A stretch of DNA of 64,000 nucleotides from Prorocentrum cordatum (GCA_963575745.1 CAUYUJ010003014.1:406753-470752); one strand, 5' to 3'; shown: positions 1-9,781, counted from the first letter of the stretch. Made by a program: numbers and translations. The notes: generated by a model from the sequence alone, not told the origin.

Positions 1-1
1 T

Positions 2-448
2 GTGCCTCAGAAGCTTGTGCACCACGAAGGCTTTGACGCCTCCGAATTGTACTTGGCCTGATATCTTCGGCCGGGGAATGCGGCTGACGTCCGAAATAAC
101 GACCTTGAAAAACAGGATCTCGTCGACACCGCTCTGAGGCAGGGGCAGGGCCGCCTGCCGGGTGCCCTCGTCAACAGGCTGCTGTTCTGGATCGAATACT
201 TGAAAAACCTTGTGCAGCTCTACGATGGCATTGTGCTGAATGGGCATGCTGTACACCGTGCCGTCAGCCTTCAATGCGTTAATCACATGGTTCACAAAAG
301 CATCTCTCTTGCAGGCGCAGTCGGACTCGCTCAAAGGGATCTCGCGCGGGTGCTCGATGAAGTTGGCGCTGGTGAGCTCGATCTTGGCAGCTACATCCTG
401 TACATGATGAAGGCGCCTGCATGGTAGAGCACTTGCCAGCGAATCTAA
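2..448 (-). pseudogene. open frame at left edge, unidentified protein, runs off window
   Basis: An uninterrupted minus-strand frame of about 148 codons reaches the left edge of the window. It reads as ordinary globular protein, with stretches such as KIELTSANFIEHPREIPL and VDEILFFKVVISDVSRIP and no low-complexity bias. It lies just downstream of the ORF that ends at 445, in a different frame. It may be the continuation of that protein after a frameshift or a short intron; a possible GC-AG type junction lies near 400-435 (minus-strand GCAAGT, then TACAG/G). I do not recognise the family. The 3' end lies outside the window. Confidence 0.45.
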
Positions 449-1799
449 TCTGAGTCCCCCGTCCGCAAAGCACGTTCTGACTCTGGGTGCTTTGCGATGC
501 CAAGAATCTCACACGCCTTGCGGCCATTATTCACGTCCTGGACACCCTTTGCAAAGGTGAGGAAGGCATGTAGTCTCGTCGTGATGTCCTTGCTGAGGTT
601 CTGCATCCTATTCGACAAGCTGACCGCTGCATTTCCATGATGCGGAGCCCTGACAACCTCGCGCTTCGTCTTGGCATGGGTACCCTCAACAACTCTTTCT
701 GCACTCGGCGCGAAACGATACAGGCCCATCCAATACCGAAGATGTGGCTTATCAACGGCGTCCCGAAAGGCTCGCTCAAATCCATTCGCTGCCCACTCCC
801 TCGCTTCTTCTTGCGCGCGTGCATCTGATAGGAAAGCGTCAGTAGCAGCATGCTTGTCCAAATTGCGCAGTACTTGTTGGTAACACGCCCGGGCTCTCTC
901 TTGGTTTCCACATGCCATCCCAATAATGCTGTAAGTAGACGAAGTACCGTGCGCCAACTTGACCGTGTAATAGGCGACAATGTGAGCCCTGCCACTTTCA
1001 CACTGCTCGAGGATGCTCTGCTTACCGGCCTGCCCGATGTCGTTAGGCAGATGACTGGCGAACTCTGCGACGCGGTAGCTCAGGCGCTGCTTCGCATAAT
1101 CAAGAAGACCACCTGCGCATACATCATGGCATCGCATGCCTCTCAACGGGCACTTCGAGGCTCGATCGCGAACACGTTTGACAACCTCCTCGTCGTGGCC
1201 GTGGTCTCCCGCGCGCAACTCCTCAAGCAAGTCGAAAAGGCAAGAGCACGACGCGCACCACCTGAGCATGTCAAACAGTGCTTGTGCAATTCTGTCCAGC
1301 ATGCGCCAGTAAGCCCACCAGAACGGCGACTTGATGGTCTCATCTAGGTCCTTCAACTTGACACCGCCGACGTCGTTGTTATCACCATGAACGATTATGT
1401 TCTTCTTGCCGTGGTTGTATTTGAGGCAGCCCCAGCCGCAACGCAAGCCCGCCTCGACGTCGCCTGTGATGTGGAGTACGGTGTTGGCAACTGTGCCCCA
1501 TCGCTCGACGTGGCAGTGGCCCTTGAACTTCTTGATGGGCTCAAACAAGACCTTCATGACTGGCGAATTTGAGCAGCACGTGGATTCAAGCCGCTCCTTC
1601 CACTCAGGGTTGTCCAACAGCTCTGCCACTTTACTGAGTCTCCTGACAGCCTCCGTGTAATCGGGCATCACATCTGCAAGGTGTTTGCCAGCATTGTGGT
1701 TCAAGTGAAGCGCCCCGCTGAACTCGAGGCTCCTGCTCACGTCGATCATGTCTTGCCTGTGCGCGGCAGGCGCAGCGAAGTCAACCTTCCATCGAGCAT
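445..1799 (-). pseudogene. C-terminal part of broken transposon-like ORF
   Basis: The longest ATG-started frame (ATG at 1749) gives 434 codons. The same frame is open further upstream to about 1799 (ARWKVDFAAPAAHRQD), so the ATG is probably internal and the piece continues the ORF that ends at 1781 in another frame. Visible features are HLNHNAGKHLADVM near the start, a Cys-rich patch (RWCASCSCLFDLL) in the middle and SAERVVEGTHAKTKREVV near the end. The last resembles the substrate-strand segment of transposase-like multi-copy proteins, but no catalytic assignment is secure. I recall similar proteins as abundant uncharacterised families in dinoflagellate genomes; this is a memory-based inference. 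It ends with TAG at 445-447. Confidence 0.55.
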
Positions 1800-3307
1800 G
1801 ACAGCAACAGTGACCTGAACCCCCTCCCCGACTCCCCGGCGGATTCCGACATGCACCCCCTGGGGTCCGAACATGGAACTTCCTGAAACCGCTTCCCCTC
1901 CCCCTTGCCCCAGGTCTCCAGGCCGCCGGGGCCAGGGCTCAAGCCAGTTGTTGCCAAACACGGTGCCTCCTCGTCGTCGTCGTCTGGCCGCACGTAGGAC
2001 AGCACATTCTCCACAATGATGGGCTTGATGCGGGCAATCCCAGACTCCGCGCCTTGATCCGACAGCCAGACGGGCACGTCCTTCACAAGCTGCGCGAAGG
2101 TGGCAACATCTGGGCTGAGGAAAAACAGCTGGTGCATGATCGCGTGGAACTTCGCCGATAAGTTCGTCCGCCCGAAACCCAATTGAACTGCAGGGGCCGC
2201 GTGCCTCAAGAACATCCCTTCGATCTGCGTCATGATGTCCTCTTCGAAGCTCCAGTCGTCTATTCGCTGGTCGAGCGCCTTCTCGATGTTGCAGCGATCG
2301 AGTTCGCATGCGAGGCGATGTGCCGTCGGAACTGAGGACTTCCCAATCATCAACAGCACTGTCATCTGGTAGTCTCGGCCCCCTTGAGGGCTTGAATCTG
2401 GAATCGGGTACAGAATGACACCGTCGTCATCGGCTGTGAAACCTTCAATGACGCGCCTCGCTGCCAGCATCCAGGCCACGCCCACGCGACCTCGCATCCG
2501 TGACAGAGTGGCCTCGCTCGCCACCCGCCCATGGACGCGTTCTGCCTCGATCGAGCTGCAGAACTCCTGCGCGAGATGTTGTGGAAGCACAGCTCTGATC
2601 GCCCAGAAGCATGTCCGTTTCAAATCCGTATCGTTCTTCAAATACTGCGACGCGCAGAACATGTTCACAATGTCCGCAGCCGGGTATTTGCACCTGGGGT
2701 CTTTGCCTTGATTCTTTGACATGCAGACCGTCATCTTGTCGCCGAGGTGCGTGAGCAGAGCCAACTTGTGATGCGCATTCTCCGCCATGCGGCCATCCGC
2801 CTGGTTCACGCGAATGCAATGGTCAAGTGGCCTTCTCAACGCATTCCCACTTGCCTCTGCCGCTGTTGCGTCTAGAGAAGGGTGGCATTCGAACAGTTCG
2901 TCAGGCGGCCGATGGAATCTGCACGGCGGGAACGATTCCAACAGAACACGCGTAGCTTGGTTGCGATCTGGTCCACGACGCCGCTGTTGAAGTTGATGAG
3001 ACGTACTCCATACATTGGTCCACCTGAGAGGAAGGCCCTCCCTGTTCAGATTTGCCAAACTGAAAGATGAATAACTTTGTCTTTCAACCTGCGCCATGAT
3101 GACGTCGATCCAGCATCTAGGTAATGATACGCACAGAAGAGGCTCTCGATACGCGTCTCTTCCTTCGATCGGTGGCACCACGGATCGGCGCGACGCCCAT
3201 TCAGGTAAGCTCCCACCATGCAGGTCCCTGAGCCTCTCGACCATCACATGCACTTGATCTCCGTGTAGATGCTTCAGAAACCCCTGTCGCCCTCCTGGGC
3301 CGTCCAT
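1781..3307 (-). pseudogene. central part of broken transposon-like ORF (possible DDE-type core)
   Basis: This is a 508-codon frame in register with the upstream 3317-3799 frame, separated from it by one in-frame TAG at 3317-3319 (codons read N-S-A-T-stop-K-L-A-M). Its second half looks like genuine protein: ERVHGRVASEATLSRMRGRV, then YQMTVLLMIGKSSVPTAHRL, then KFHAIMHQLFFLSPD followed by VPVWLSDQGAESGIARIKPI. The SDQG-x-E string resembles the second acidic motif of DDE integrases and transposases (SDNGxEF), but the other acidic residues are not assignable by eye. The last 60 or so codons before 1781 are out of frame with the continuation at 1799, so at least one frameshift lies between 1.8 and 2.0 kb. 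Confidence 0.5.
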
Positions 3308-3316
3308 TGCGAGTTT

Positions 3317-3799
3317 CTAAGTGGCGCTGTTATGGAAAGTGACAGCCCCGACAACTCTGAAGAAGAACATCTCGCCCACGTTGCAGCTTCCGTCACTCAT
3401 GAAGGCCCAGAACTTTCTCTGCTCCTCCTCAAACCGGCTGAGAAGGTGGGCGCTGTCAAAGACGAAGCCTGCCTCCACGAGGACGACCCCATGTATCAGC
3501 ATCTTGCCTGCCTCATCTGGTGAGTCGGCCAGTCTTCCAGCAGGAATGCCCAAATCTGCCATCAGCGCATTCGTCGAACGGGTTCTGGCCGCTGTGTCCA
3601 GGTACACCCTGGTTTTCTTGCCACCCTCGTCGGCCGTCTTGACTTTCACCTCCTTCGGCAAAGAAGCAATCCAGATGCCCACGCGCGGCCTGTTCGCCGC
3701 ATCTAACGACGACATCGATGAGAAAAGGGCCAGGGCCTCGCCGCTGACAAATATGTACAATATGGAGGCGGATACGAGTATCAGTTCACGAAAACGCAT
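3317..3799 (-). pseudogene. N-terminal part of broken transposon-like ORF
   Basis: This 160-codon frame starts with ATG at 3797-3799, only 12 nt downstream of a diverged spliced-leader relic (3812-3833), which makes it the natural 5' end of a retroposed transcript. The first 27 residues are hydrophobic (ELILVSASILYIFVSGEAL) and could mimic a signal peptide. Later it reads VVLVEAGFVFDSAHLLSRF and WAFMSDGSCNVGEMFFFRV. It ends at TAG 3317-3319 and the same frame resumes immediately as the 508-codon ORF, so this is one gene broken by a nonsense change. The protein family is not identified. Confidence 0.5.
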
Positions 3800-3811
3800 G
3801 GTTGCTATGGA

Positions 3812-3833
3812 AGCGAGCCAAAGAGGCTACGGG
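3812..3833 (-). other. diverged dinoflagellate spliced-leader relic
   Basis: On the plus strand the sequence reads GAGCCAAAGAGGCTACGG, the reverse complement of the DinoSL core with AT changed to GA; the outer positions also differ. It sits 12 nt 5' of the ATG of the minus-strand ORF starting at 3799 and is followed on its 5' side by a G-rich purine tract (3831-3885). On its own the match would be weak. It gains weight from two better matches in the same structural position at 6005 and 52526. Confidence 0.5.
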
Positions 3834-4452
3834 GGGAATGGAGAATGCAGGGATGAGAAGGGGATGGGGGGGGGAGATCTCTGGACTTCGAATCCAAACT
3901 GGCGTTTGTGGCGGCCCTCCCTCCTATCTCTGTTTAGATTATCCCTGAATGGGATGGTTGGTCGTTTCGTATTTGGGGGGAATCAAATCCGGCCGATCCG
4001 CTCACCCTTTCCTCTTTATCGTGCTCCCCCTTGTTCTCTCGCCTCCTCGCAGTCCGCTTCTGCCGCTAAGTCGCCAATGCACCAGAGGCCCGAGAAGAAG
4101 CAAGCAAACCCAGCCCCTTGGGCATATAAGCGTGAGTTATACACTTAGAATGAGCAGGAATCGCCCGACTTGTCGGTATAACAGACCCATGGGGTCCTAC
4201 ACCGACAGCCCACCTCCTCCTCGTCCTCCTCCTCCTCACCGTCGATATAGGACATCTTGAAAATTGCCAGATGAGTAGACGGAGTCTGTCCTGTTGGACC
4301 GCAACGTTTGCAAGCAGGCCCAGGCCGGCCTTACCTAGGCCCTCGGAGGCGAGGAAATACGTGCTCACGAGGCCTACCTTCGGCAAGCCTGGGGTCTCCA
4401 CGCAGACACCTGCGAGGCGACTCTTGTATACGTGGCTCTCGAAATGCATCGG
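3834..4452. other. no gene recognised
   Basis: A purine-rich stretch at 3840-3885 and a short CCT-rich tract at 4210-4245 are the only structured elements. Frames in both orientations are short and biased by those tracts. No RNA gene or repeat shared with the rest of the window was seen. Confidence 0.4.
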
Positions 4453-4453
4453 C

Positions 4454-5084
4454 TCAGCCCCCGTTGACGCGCCCCCCGTTGACGCGTTCCCCGTTGTCGT
4501 TGAAACTGGCTGGCGGGGTGTGCGCCAGCCATCCCCTCTGCCGGCACCGCTGGGTCATCTGGGCAACGACGCCCCCATCGCATAGCCTGTGTTCCTGGGC
4601 ACAGACCATCGTCACATCATTCACCCACTGCGACTCAACGAGCTGTTCGAAGGTGGGCCAGCAGCTGCCGTTGAAGGCCACTAGCTTGATGACGTCAAAG
4701 GGGCGACTTATCTGCGCCGGGTTGGCCAGCGTCTGTGGCCTCACGGATTCGCTCGGCCGCCCCCTCGTTCCTCGTCCTCGTTCTGCCCCATGGGATTGGC
4801 AACCTCGCCCAGGGCGCGCCTGTCGCCGCTGCCCCAGCCCACGAAGGCCATGGCCTCGTCCTCCCCCTCTGAGTCTGGGCCAACTGGTTTGGCCATGCCG
4901 TCGCGCAGACTCTGCGGCGCTGGCGCCGAAAAAAGGCGGCGGGGGCTGGGCGGGCGCTGGCAGCGGCGGGGTCGGCATCGGCGATGCGCCGTCCGCCGCT
5001 GCACTCTCGCGCTGTCTCTTGAGCTGGTCGAAGGCGCCGGCCAGGTCCTGCACCTTGGCCTGGGGAACCGGCGGGGCGACCCCT
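4454..5084 (-). pseudogene. LINE ORF: linker and start of endonuclease domain
   Basis: In this frame the sequence becomes protein-like with VQDLAGAFDQLKRQRESAA, a Pro-rich linker, then at 4457-4699 KLVAFNGSCWPTFEQLVES and VNDVTMVCAQEHRL. The last is the exonuclease-endonuclease-phosphatase (APE-like) signature in which the Glu of QEHRL binds the metal. Only the first 80 or so residues of the domain remain. The stop at 4454 follows a tandem of NGGRVNGG codons produced by a short GC-rich repeat (4460-4495), so the true 3' end of the element is missing. Confidence 0.6.
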
Positions 5085-5778
5085 CCAGGCGAGGCGGAAA
5101 CTGCGCCTGCAGATCTGCGTAGACCATCTCTGAGATGTAGGTGTTGTCGGATGCCTGCTGCGCCGCCGCGTGGGCCGCCATGGCCCGCTGCGCCTCGAGC
5201 TGCTGCAGCTCGCCCCTCGCGTCCGCGAGCTCCTTGGAGCGCGTCTTGCACTGGGTGGCCAGGGACGCGATCTGCGACGCGATGACGGTGAACTCGCGCT
5301 GGGATCCCTCCACTTTCTGCTTGGCGATCTGCACCTGGTCGCGCAGCGACTGGGTCTGCTGATCGAGGCACTTGCCGCGCGGCGCTTCCATCTTCGCATG
5401 CTTGAGTACCTCCAGGGCGTCGGAGTATTCTTTGCCCTGCACGCCGACCCACTTCTCCCAGAGGTGGACTTGGGCCTGCGCCAGCGCGACTGGGTCAGGT
5501 TGGGCGGGGGCCCCAGGATCTTTGCCTGGCGCTTGTTGCTGCGATGGCTGCTCCTCCTTGCCGTCGTCCACAAAGCGGACTCGAGGTTCCCATGCGGTGC
5601 CACGTCCTCCACGGCCACTGGTGCGGGGCAGATGGGAGGGCTGCCTGCTGCTCGCTCTGCTCCGCTGGCAGACGGCCTGGAGGCGCGTGCCGCACTGCGA
5701 GCAAGCCTCGGCAGGCGCCCATTCCCACCCGCGGCACTTGGCGCGGGGGCACACCAGGTACTTGCCGCGGGAAGCCAT
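5085..5778 (-). pseudogene. LINE ORF N-terminus: zinc ribbon and coiled coil
   Basis: ATG at 5776-5778 opens MASRGKYLVCPRAKCRGWEW, followed by EACSQCGTRL. The Cys-x4-Cys ... Cys-x2-Cys pattern with Trp residues is a zinc ribbon, probably for nucleic-acid binding. After a Pro/Gln-rich linker comes a helix-rich segment with heptad-like spacing (DQQTQSLRDQVQIAKQKVEG, then KTRSKELADARGELQQLEAQ), a likely coiled coil. This matches the N-terminal layout of the larger LINE at 8.1-14.0 kb. The frame loses sense after about 5085, where sense moves to the frame ending at 4454. A much longer upstream frame covering the same DNA is a GC-rich run-on and not the gene. Confidence 0.65.
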
Positions 5779-6004
5779 GGCGCTGCGCTGACGAGGGCGA
5801 GGGCGCCAAGAAGCAATCTGGCTGGAGAGACCGCGTCTGCGCGCGGAGCGCAGGCTCCGAGCCGCGCGATGCCGAAAACCGATGGCGGGGGGCCCGAGGC
5901 AGGGGCTGCCCTGCCACCCTCGGAAGCCCGCCGTGGGCCAGCTCGCCTCGAGCCAGCCCCTCGGCTGCAGGCGCGCACGAAGCCGCAAGGCAAACGGTTT
6001 CGTA

Positions 6005-6026
6005 CTTGAGCCAAAGTGGCTACGGA
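6005..6026 (-). other. dinoflagellate spliced-leader relic (one mismatch)
   Basis: Plus-strand GAGCCAAAGTGGCTACGG plus flanking bases is the reverse complement of the 22-nt DinoSL with a single A-to-G change. It lies 226 nt 5' of the LINE ORF start at 5778 and directly abuts a (GGA)n tract at 6027-6112. Its orientation agrees with the LINE. Known biology: DinoSL is added by trans-splicing to nuclear mRNAs, and genomic relics mark retroposed cDNAs. Confidence 0.88.
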
Positions 6027-6112
6027 AGCGGAGGAGGAGGAGGAGGAGGAGGAGGAGGAGCAAGGGGAGGAGGAGGGGTAGGAGGAGGAGGAGGAGGAGG
6101 AGGAGGAGGAGC
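6027..6112. repeat. (GGA)n microsatellite
   Basis: Near-perfect GGA trinucleotide tract with a few G and T interruptions. It begins at the outer edge of the spliced-leader relic, so it is probably the pre-existing insertion site and not part of the retroposed transcript. Confidence 0.95.
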
Positions 6113-7350
6113 ATTTCGACTGTTTCGCGTCTCGCCCCCCGCGAGTGGCGCGGTCCATCCGCGCCCGCCGCCGCCGATGCCGCGGCGGCCCTCTCTCGGG
6201 GGGCCATGGCCCTGCGGGGCCCGCCCCCGCCCCGCGCTCCACGCGCGCCTGGCCGAGGCGCGAGGGGCGCTGCTGGGCGGGGGTCGCGGCCCTGAGGCCC
6301 ACCCCCGCTGCGCGCGCGTCTGGCTGAGGCGCGCGGAGCACGGCTTGGCTGCTCACCTCCCCGGTGTCCTGGGGCCGGTTTATCAGCTTGCTGTCCGCGT
6401 TGCTCGACTGGCTTGCTGGCAGCTGCCAGGAGGCATGGCACCCACCGTCGTCTTCTGCATTCCATACTCTCTGCCGCTTCTGTTGCGGTCGTTGGTCGAC
6501 TCCTCGTTGGCGTCGGACTGCCAGTCGGGTCGGTACTCGCGCCCCTCCTCGCGCGTGGTGGTGAGGTGCGTGCCCGCCGGCTTGCTTCCGCTCCGTTGTC
6601 GGTCGGATGTTGTCCGTGGTGCCGTCGCGCGTGGTCGACCTCCACCGTCGCGTTGCTTGTCGGCTATTGGCGCGGCCGGCGCTGCTGGGCTGCGTCGGCG
6701 TCGTGCTTATATTCGCCTTGCTGCTCCTCGGTCTTGCTAGCAGCCGCCAGGAGTCGCAGGGTCCACCTTCTTCGTCGGCCTTCCGCACTTTCGGCTTCGT
6801 CGTCTTCGACCTTCGGCGTTCGTGGGGTCGGCAAGTTGGTCGGGTGGTCTTCGTGAGGTCGGCTTTCTGCTGGTCGCGCCGTCGGGGCGGTGGGCGCACT
6901 TGCTTGGCCTCCATGCACCGACTTCAGGTGGGGTTCGTGGCTGTCCCTCCTCGCCCCGCTAAGGCTGGGGGTCACAGTGCCCTCGGTGGGGGCGAACCCC
7001 GGTCCTTGCGCCTGCTTCTGCTCGTGGCGGGGTAGGTCGCAGCTGCCCAGCGCTACGTCTCGCAACCGTTCGGGCGAGCTCCTCTTCCGCCGTGGCAATG
7101 GTGGTGGTGGCGAGCTAGGGCGGGCCGCGGGGGCGCGGGCAGCGGCCGCTCTGCCCCCCCCCGCCCCCCCCGCCCCTCGCCATCAACCCCTGGCAGGCGC
7201 GGGCAGTACTCGCCCTGCCCCCCTGCCCGTCGAGCCCGTCTCGAAGTTTGCGCCTTGCCTCGCCAAGGCTGCTGCGCCTCTATCTTTATGTCGGGGTGGT
7301 GGGCTGTCGCCTGGGTGGTCCAGCTGTCGGTCGAGTCGATCACGCTCGCC
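6113..7350. other. GC-rich spacer with a diverged internal duplication
   Basis: No gene is supported. Segments at about 6405-6600 and 6730-6900 are related: the minus strand can be read in both as RRRRW ... LLAAASK ... EQ-x-GQ, with the same order of short Arg-rich motifs, about 320 bp apart. The region may be an old untranslated or promoter-type segment of the neighbouring LINE, but that is inference. Long frames crossing it are GC-driven. Confidence 0.4.
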
Positions 7351-8099
7351 TATTGAGCTGTCCCGGTGTGCGGCACTGCTTTTGCCCTGAACCTTTCCCG
7401 TCGCGGCTGCGTCCGCCCCCTCGCATTGCCCAGCCCTACGCGACGACTCGAGCCTGAGATGTACCCTCGCATTTGGGGATTCCTCCGGATTTTGCGCCCT
7501 AACGCCCCCTGCTCTATTTGGCGACTGTTGCCTGGGGTGTTCCCTCGCATTCGGGGCAACCTCAGGACTTTGCGTCCTAACGCCACAGTCGTGATGTCGG
7601 CGCTCAGGCGCCGGCCTGCTGATGCGGGCGCGGCTGTGGGCTGGTGTCCAGTTAACGTTCGTCTCGTCGTTGCTGGCTGTGGGTTCCAGGTTGTTGCCCG
7701 TCTTGCAGCGGTGGCGTCGTCGGCGTCGCTGTCTTCGGGTTGTCTGCAGCGCTCGCCTCGGCGTCTCTTGCAGAACGCGCCATCTCGCCCCACTTCTTCA
7801 GCTTGCATTGCAAGCTGCAGCATGGAGGTGCCCCCAGGCATTATGCTTGCATCTTCTGGGATACGTACTCCACAGCTGATGTCCCGCATGTTTTGCAATG
7901 ACATATTGGAGGCGGTGTGTGGGGTGTGCTGCGTTGCCGTGTATATGTAACTCCGCCCACTTGTCTCGGTGGCGTTCCGTCGCAGCCGCATTTGAACCAA
8001 TTTTCAGCGTTGCCCAAGGTAGCGCCCCTCCCCACGATTTTGACGGCAGCACCTGCACTTCCAACCCGTCCCGCGCCGCAGTCGTCGGAGTCGGTGCGT
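7350..8099 (-). other. probable 3' region of the decayed LINE
   Basis: Downstream of the RNase H segment on the minus strand, the frames (for example 7350-8000) are Arg/Thr/Ala-rich without recognisable motifs. The exact 3' end of the element and any poly(A) or target-site duplication are not visible, so the boundary is uncertain. Confidence 0.3.
7463..7585. repeat. short tandem duplication, about 79 bp
   Basis: The strings CCCTCGCATT...GGGG and TTTTGCGCCCTAACGCC at 7463-7510 recur at 7542-7585 with a few substitutions. It lies 3' of the LINE coding region and may belong to its 3' untranslated sequence. Confidence 0.55.
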
Positions 8100-8670
8100 C
8101 GTAGGTGGTCGTCCTCCGATGGGCTAAGGTGGCCCCGGTGCGAAGAAGCTGGCTTTCCTCATTCGCTTTTGTCGTGCTGCTCTTCTATGCTGAATGTCGC
8201 GGTCTTCTGCTGGGCATCGATACAAGACTTGTTGCGTTGCTGCTATGATAAGTCGTCTCACCTGGGCAGCCGTCGCGCTTACCCAGTTGTAGAACTGCAT
8301 CTTTGCGTCGTCGATCTCGCGTGCTTCTGCTGCGATATCAGTGTACTTGTCGGCTTGGGCCTTGCCGCGCCATGCGCGTATCGGGTCTCCTTTCTCTCCA
8401 GCTTCTTCCCAGCTGAGGTGGCTGTCGACGCGGAAGAACTGAAATTCGTCTGCCGCCCCTCGCCGGCGTCGCTCTCGCCCTATTTCATGTCACAGGTCGC
8501 CGTTGGAACCCGCTTCTGTTTGTTGTCCGTAGCGTCGTGATGTCCATCCCTTGGAGACGATCTCGCTGTCCGTCCAGAATTTTAGTGGCCCCGCGGTGCT
8601 CTCGAGGCAGTGTAGCAGCGCCCACATTACGCTCGCTTGTTTGTTTGGGGTCGCCCTGGTAGGGGCCCAT
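8100..8670 (-). pseudogene. LINE RNase H domain with premature stop
   Basis: In the frame whose codons begin at 8622, the minus strand reads MWALLHCLESTAGPLKF, then WTDSEIVSKGW (catalytic Asp in TDS). TGA follows at 8490-8492 where related proteins have Trp (DL-stop-HEIGR). The frame is open again as FFRVDSHLSWEEAGEKGD and WRGKAQADKYTDIA, matching the RNase H end motif with its last acidic residue. The domain is recognisable across about 150 residues despite the stop. Its role in the element is removal of RNA from the RNA-DNA hybrid. Confidence 0.72.
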
Positions 8671-8694
8671 GCTTGCCCGCAGTAATGTTCATGT

Positions 8695-9781
8695 TTACTC
8701 CCCCAGTCTTATCCATGCAGAACCACAGCGTCTGCATCTCCAGTATGCGCTGCATTCGTTTCTTGATTCGTCACCGCACGCCACGATTGGCGTTCCGACC
8801 TCTGTAACCATGCCCCCGTGGTGCACGCTGTCTCCCAAGAAATTGGCCACCCCCTCTGCTTCGCACTCTGGCGGTACCGACCATGTTCGCGGAGTGATGC
8901 TCTGTAGCCAGAATGCCGGTGCGGTGCGTTGTCCTTCTTCTGCCTGGCGTTGTAACATTTGCGTCTCGTGGAAGATGTCGCGCTCGGCTCTGGCGTCGCA
9001 CATCTGCCAGAGTATGTGGTAGTCCGTGTCTTCGTCGCCACATTCGCAGTCTGCTGTGCCTTCTCCAAGGCATACTCTCTGTCTTACTCGTGTCCAGGCC
9101 CCCGCGCACGATGCTATCAGCATCGCGCCGTACTCCCTGCAACTGCCGCGTCGAAGTCGCCACTCCGGGTGCCGTCGCAGGTCGGCGGTGTCTGCCCCGC
9201 TTGCGTCCAGGCCTCCTCCGTTGTGGTGCATTGCTGCTGTAGTCCAGAGGTAGTTGGCTACGTCTGACATGAGTGCGTCTATGATGTCGGTCGGGTCGCC
9301 TTGCTCGCCATTCACGGGGCATCTCCAGTAGTTGTTGTTCTTGTCGATCCAGGTATGGGGACCTCGTGGGTCCCATCCTACTTCCCATGGCGGCAATTGG
9401 GCATCTCTTATTCCTCTATCGGTGCTGTTCAGGTATCTGCATGAGTCGCAAGTAGATCCTTGCCCATGCTCGCCGCGCCTGTGCTGGGAGGTCGGGGCTG
9501 CCCCTCCAGCAGCTGACCCAATTGGCGAACTGGCCCCCCGTGAAGGTGCAGGCAGTGTCGGTACCTTCCACGGCCAAGTGCGCGGTAAGACATGGTGTAC
9601 TCAGAGCCTGTGCATAGCGACGTCGTGCCCTGCGTAGCGCACTTGGTGCCATGCCGTGGAAAGCTGATCCATATCGTAGCGAGGCCATGCCGCCGAGTTG
9701 TGTGACTCCAGCTCTGCGCTTCACGCGGAGCCGCCGTAGTTTGCGCCCCACTGCTCCAAGGCGAATTGCACTCCTCGCCAA
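8695..9781 (-). pseudogene. LINE region between RT and RNase H (Cys/His segment)
   Basis: Two overlapping frames are joined by a shift. 9416-9781 reads LRRARRRYAQALSTPCLTA. 8695-9396 reads PPWEVGWDPRGPHTWID, then RVRQRVCLGEGTADCECGDE and DTDYHILWQMC. The last two form the Cys-x2-Cys ... His ... Cys pattern commonly found between the RT thumb and RNase H of these elements. The end of the frame (CRRCGSAWIRLGE) resembles the first beta strands of RNase H. Confidence 0.65.

Larger units (their letters stand above)
4454..6026 (-). mobile_element. LINE-type retrotransposon copy, 5' half only, with spliced leader at its 5' end
   Basis: The copy runs on the minus strand from the leader relic (6005-6026) through a 226-nt leader region, an ORF starting at 5778 (zinc ribbon then coiled coil) and, after a frameshift, the beginning of an endonuclease domain (4457-4699). 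It stops inside that domain: reverse transcriptase and RNase H are absent. Loss of the 3' part with the 5' end kept is the reverse of the usual LINE 5' truncation, so a later deletion or rearrangement is more likely than incomplete reverse transcription. Confidence 0.7.

Noticed and set aside
3880-3910. tRNA T-arm-like string (CTTCGAATCC)
   Set aside because: No cloverleaf, anticodon arm or acceptor stem can be drawn around it.
4695-6914. 739-codon minus-strand frame
   Set aside because: Arg/Ser/Pro-rich run-on through GC-rich DNA and the GGA tract; the domain-bearing frames (5778-5085 and 5084-4454) are different registers of the same DNA.
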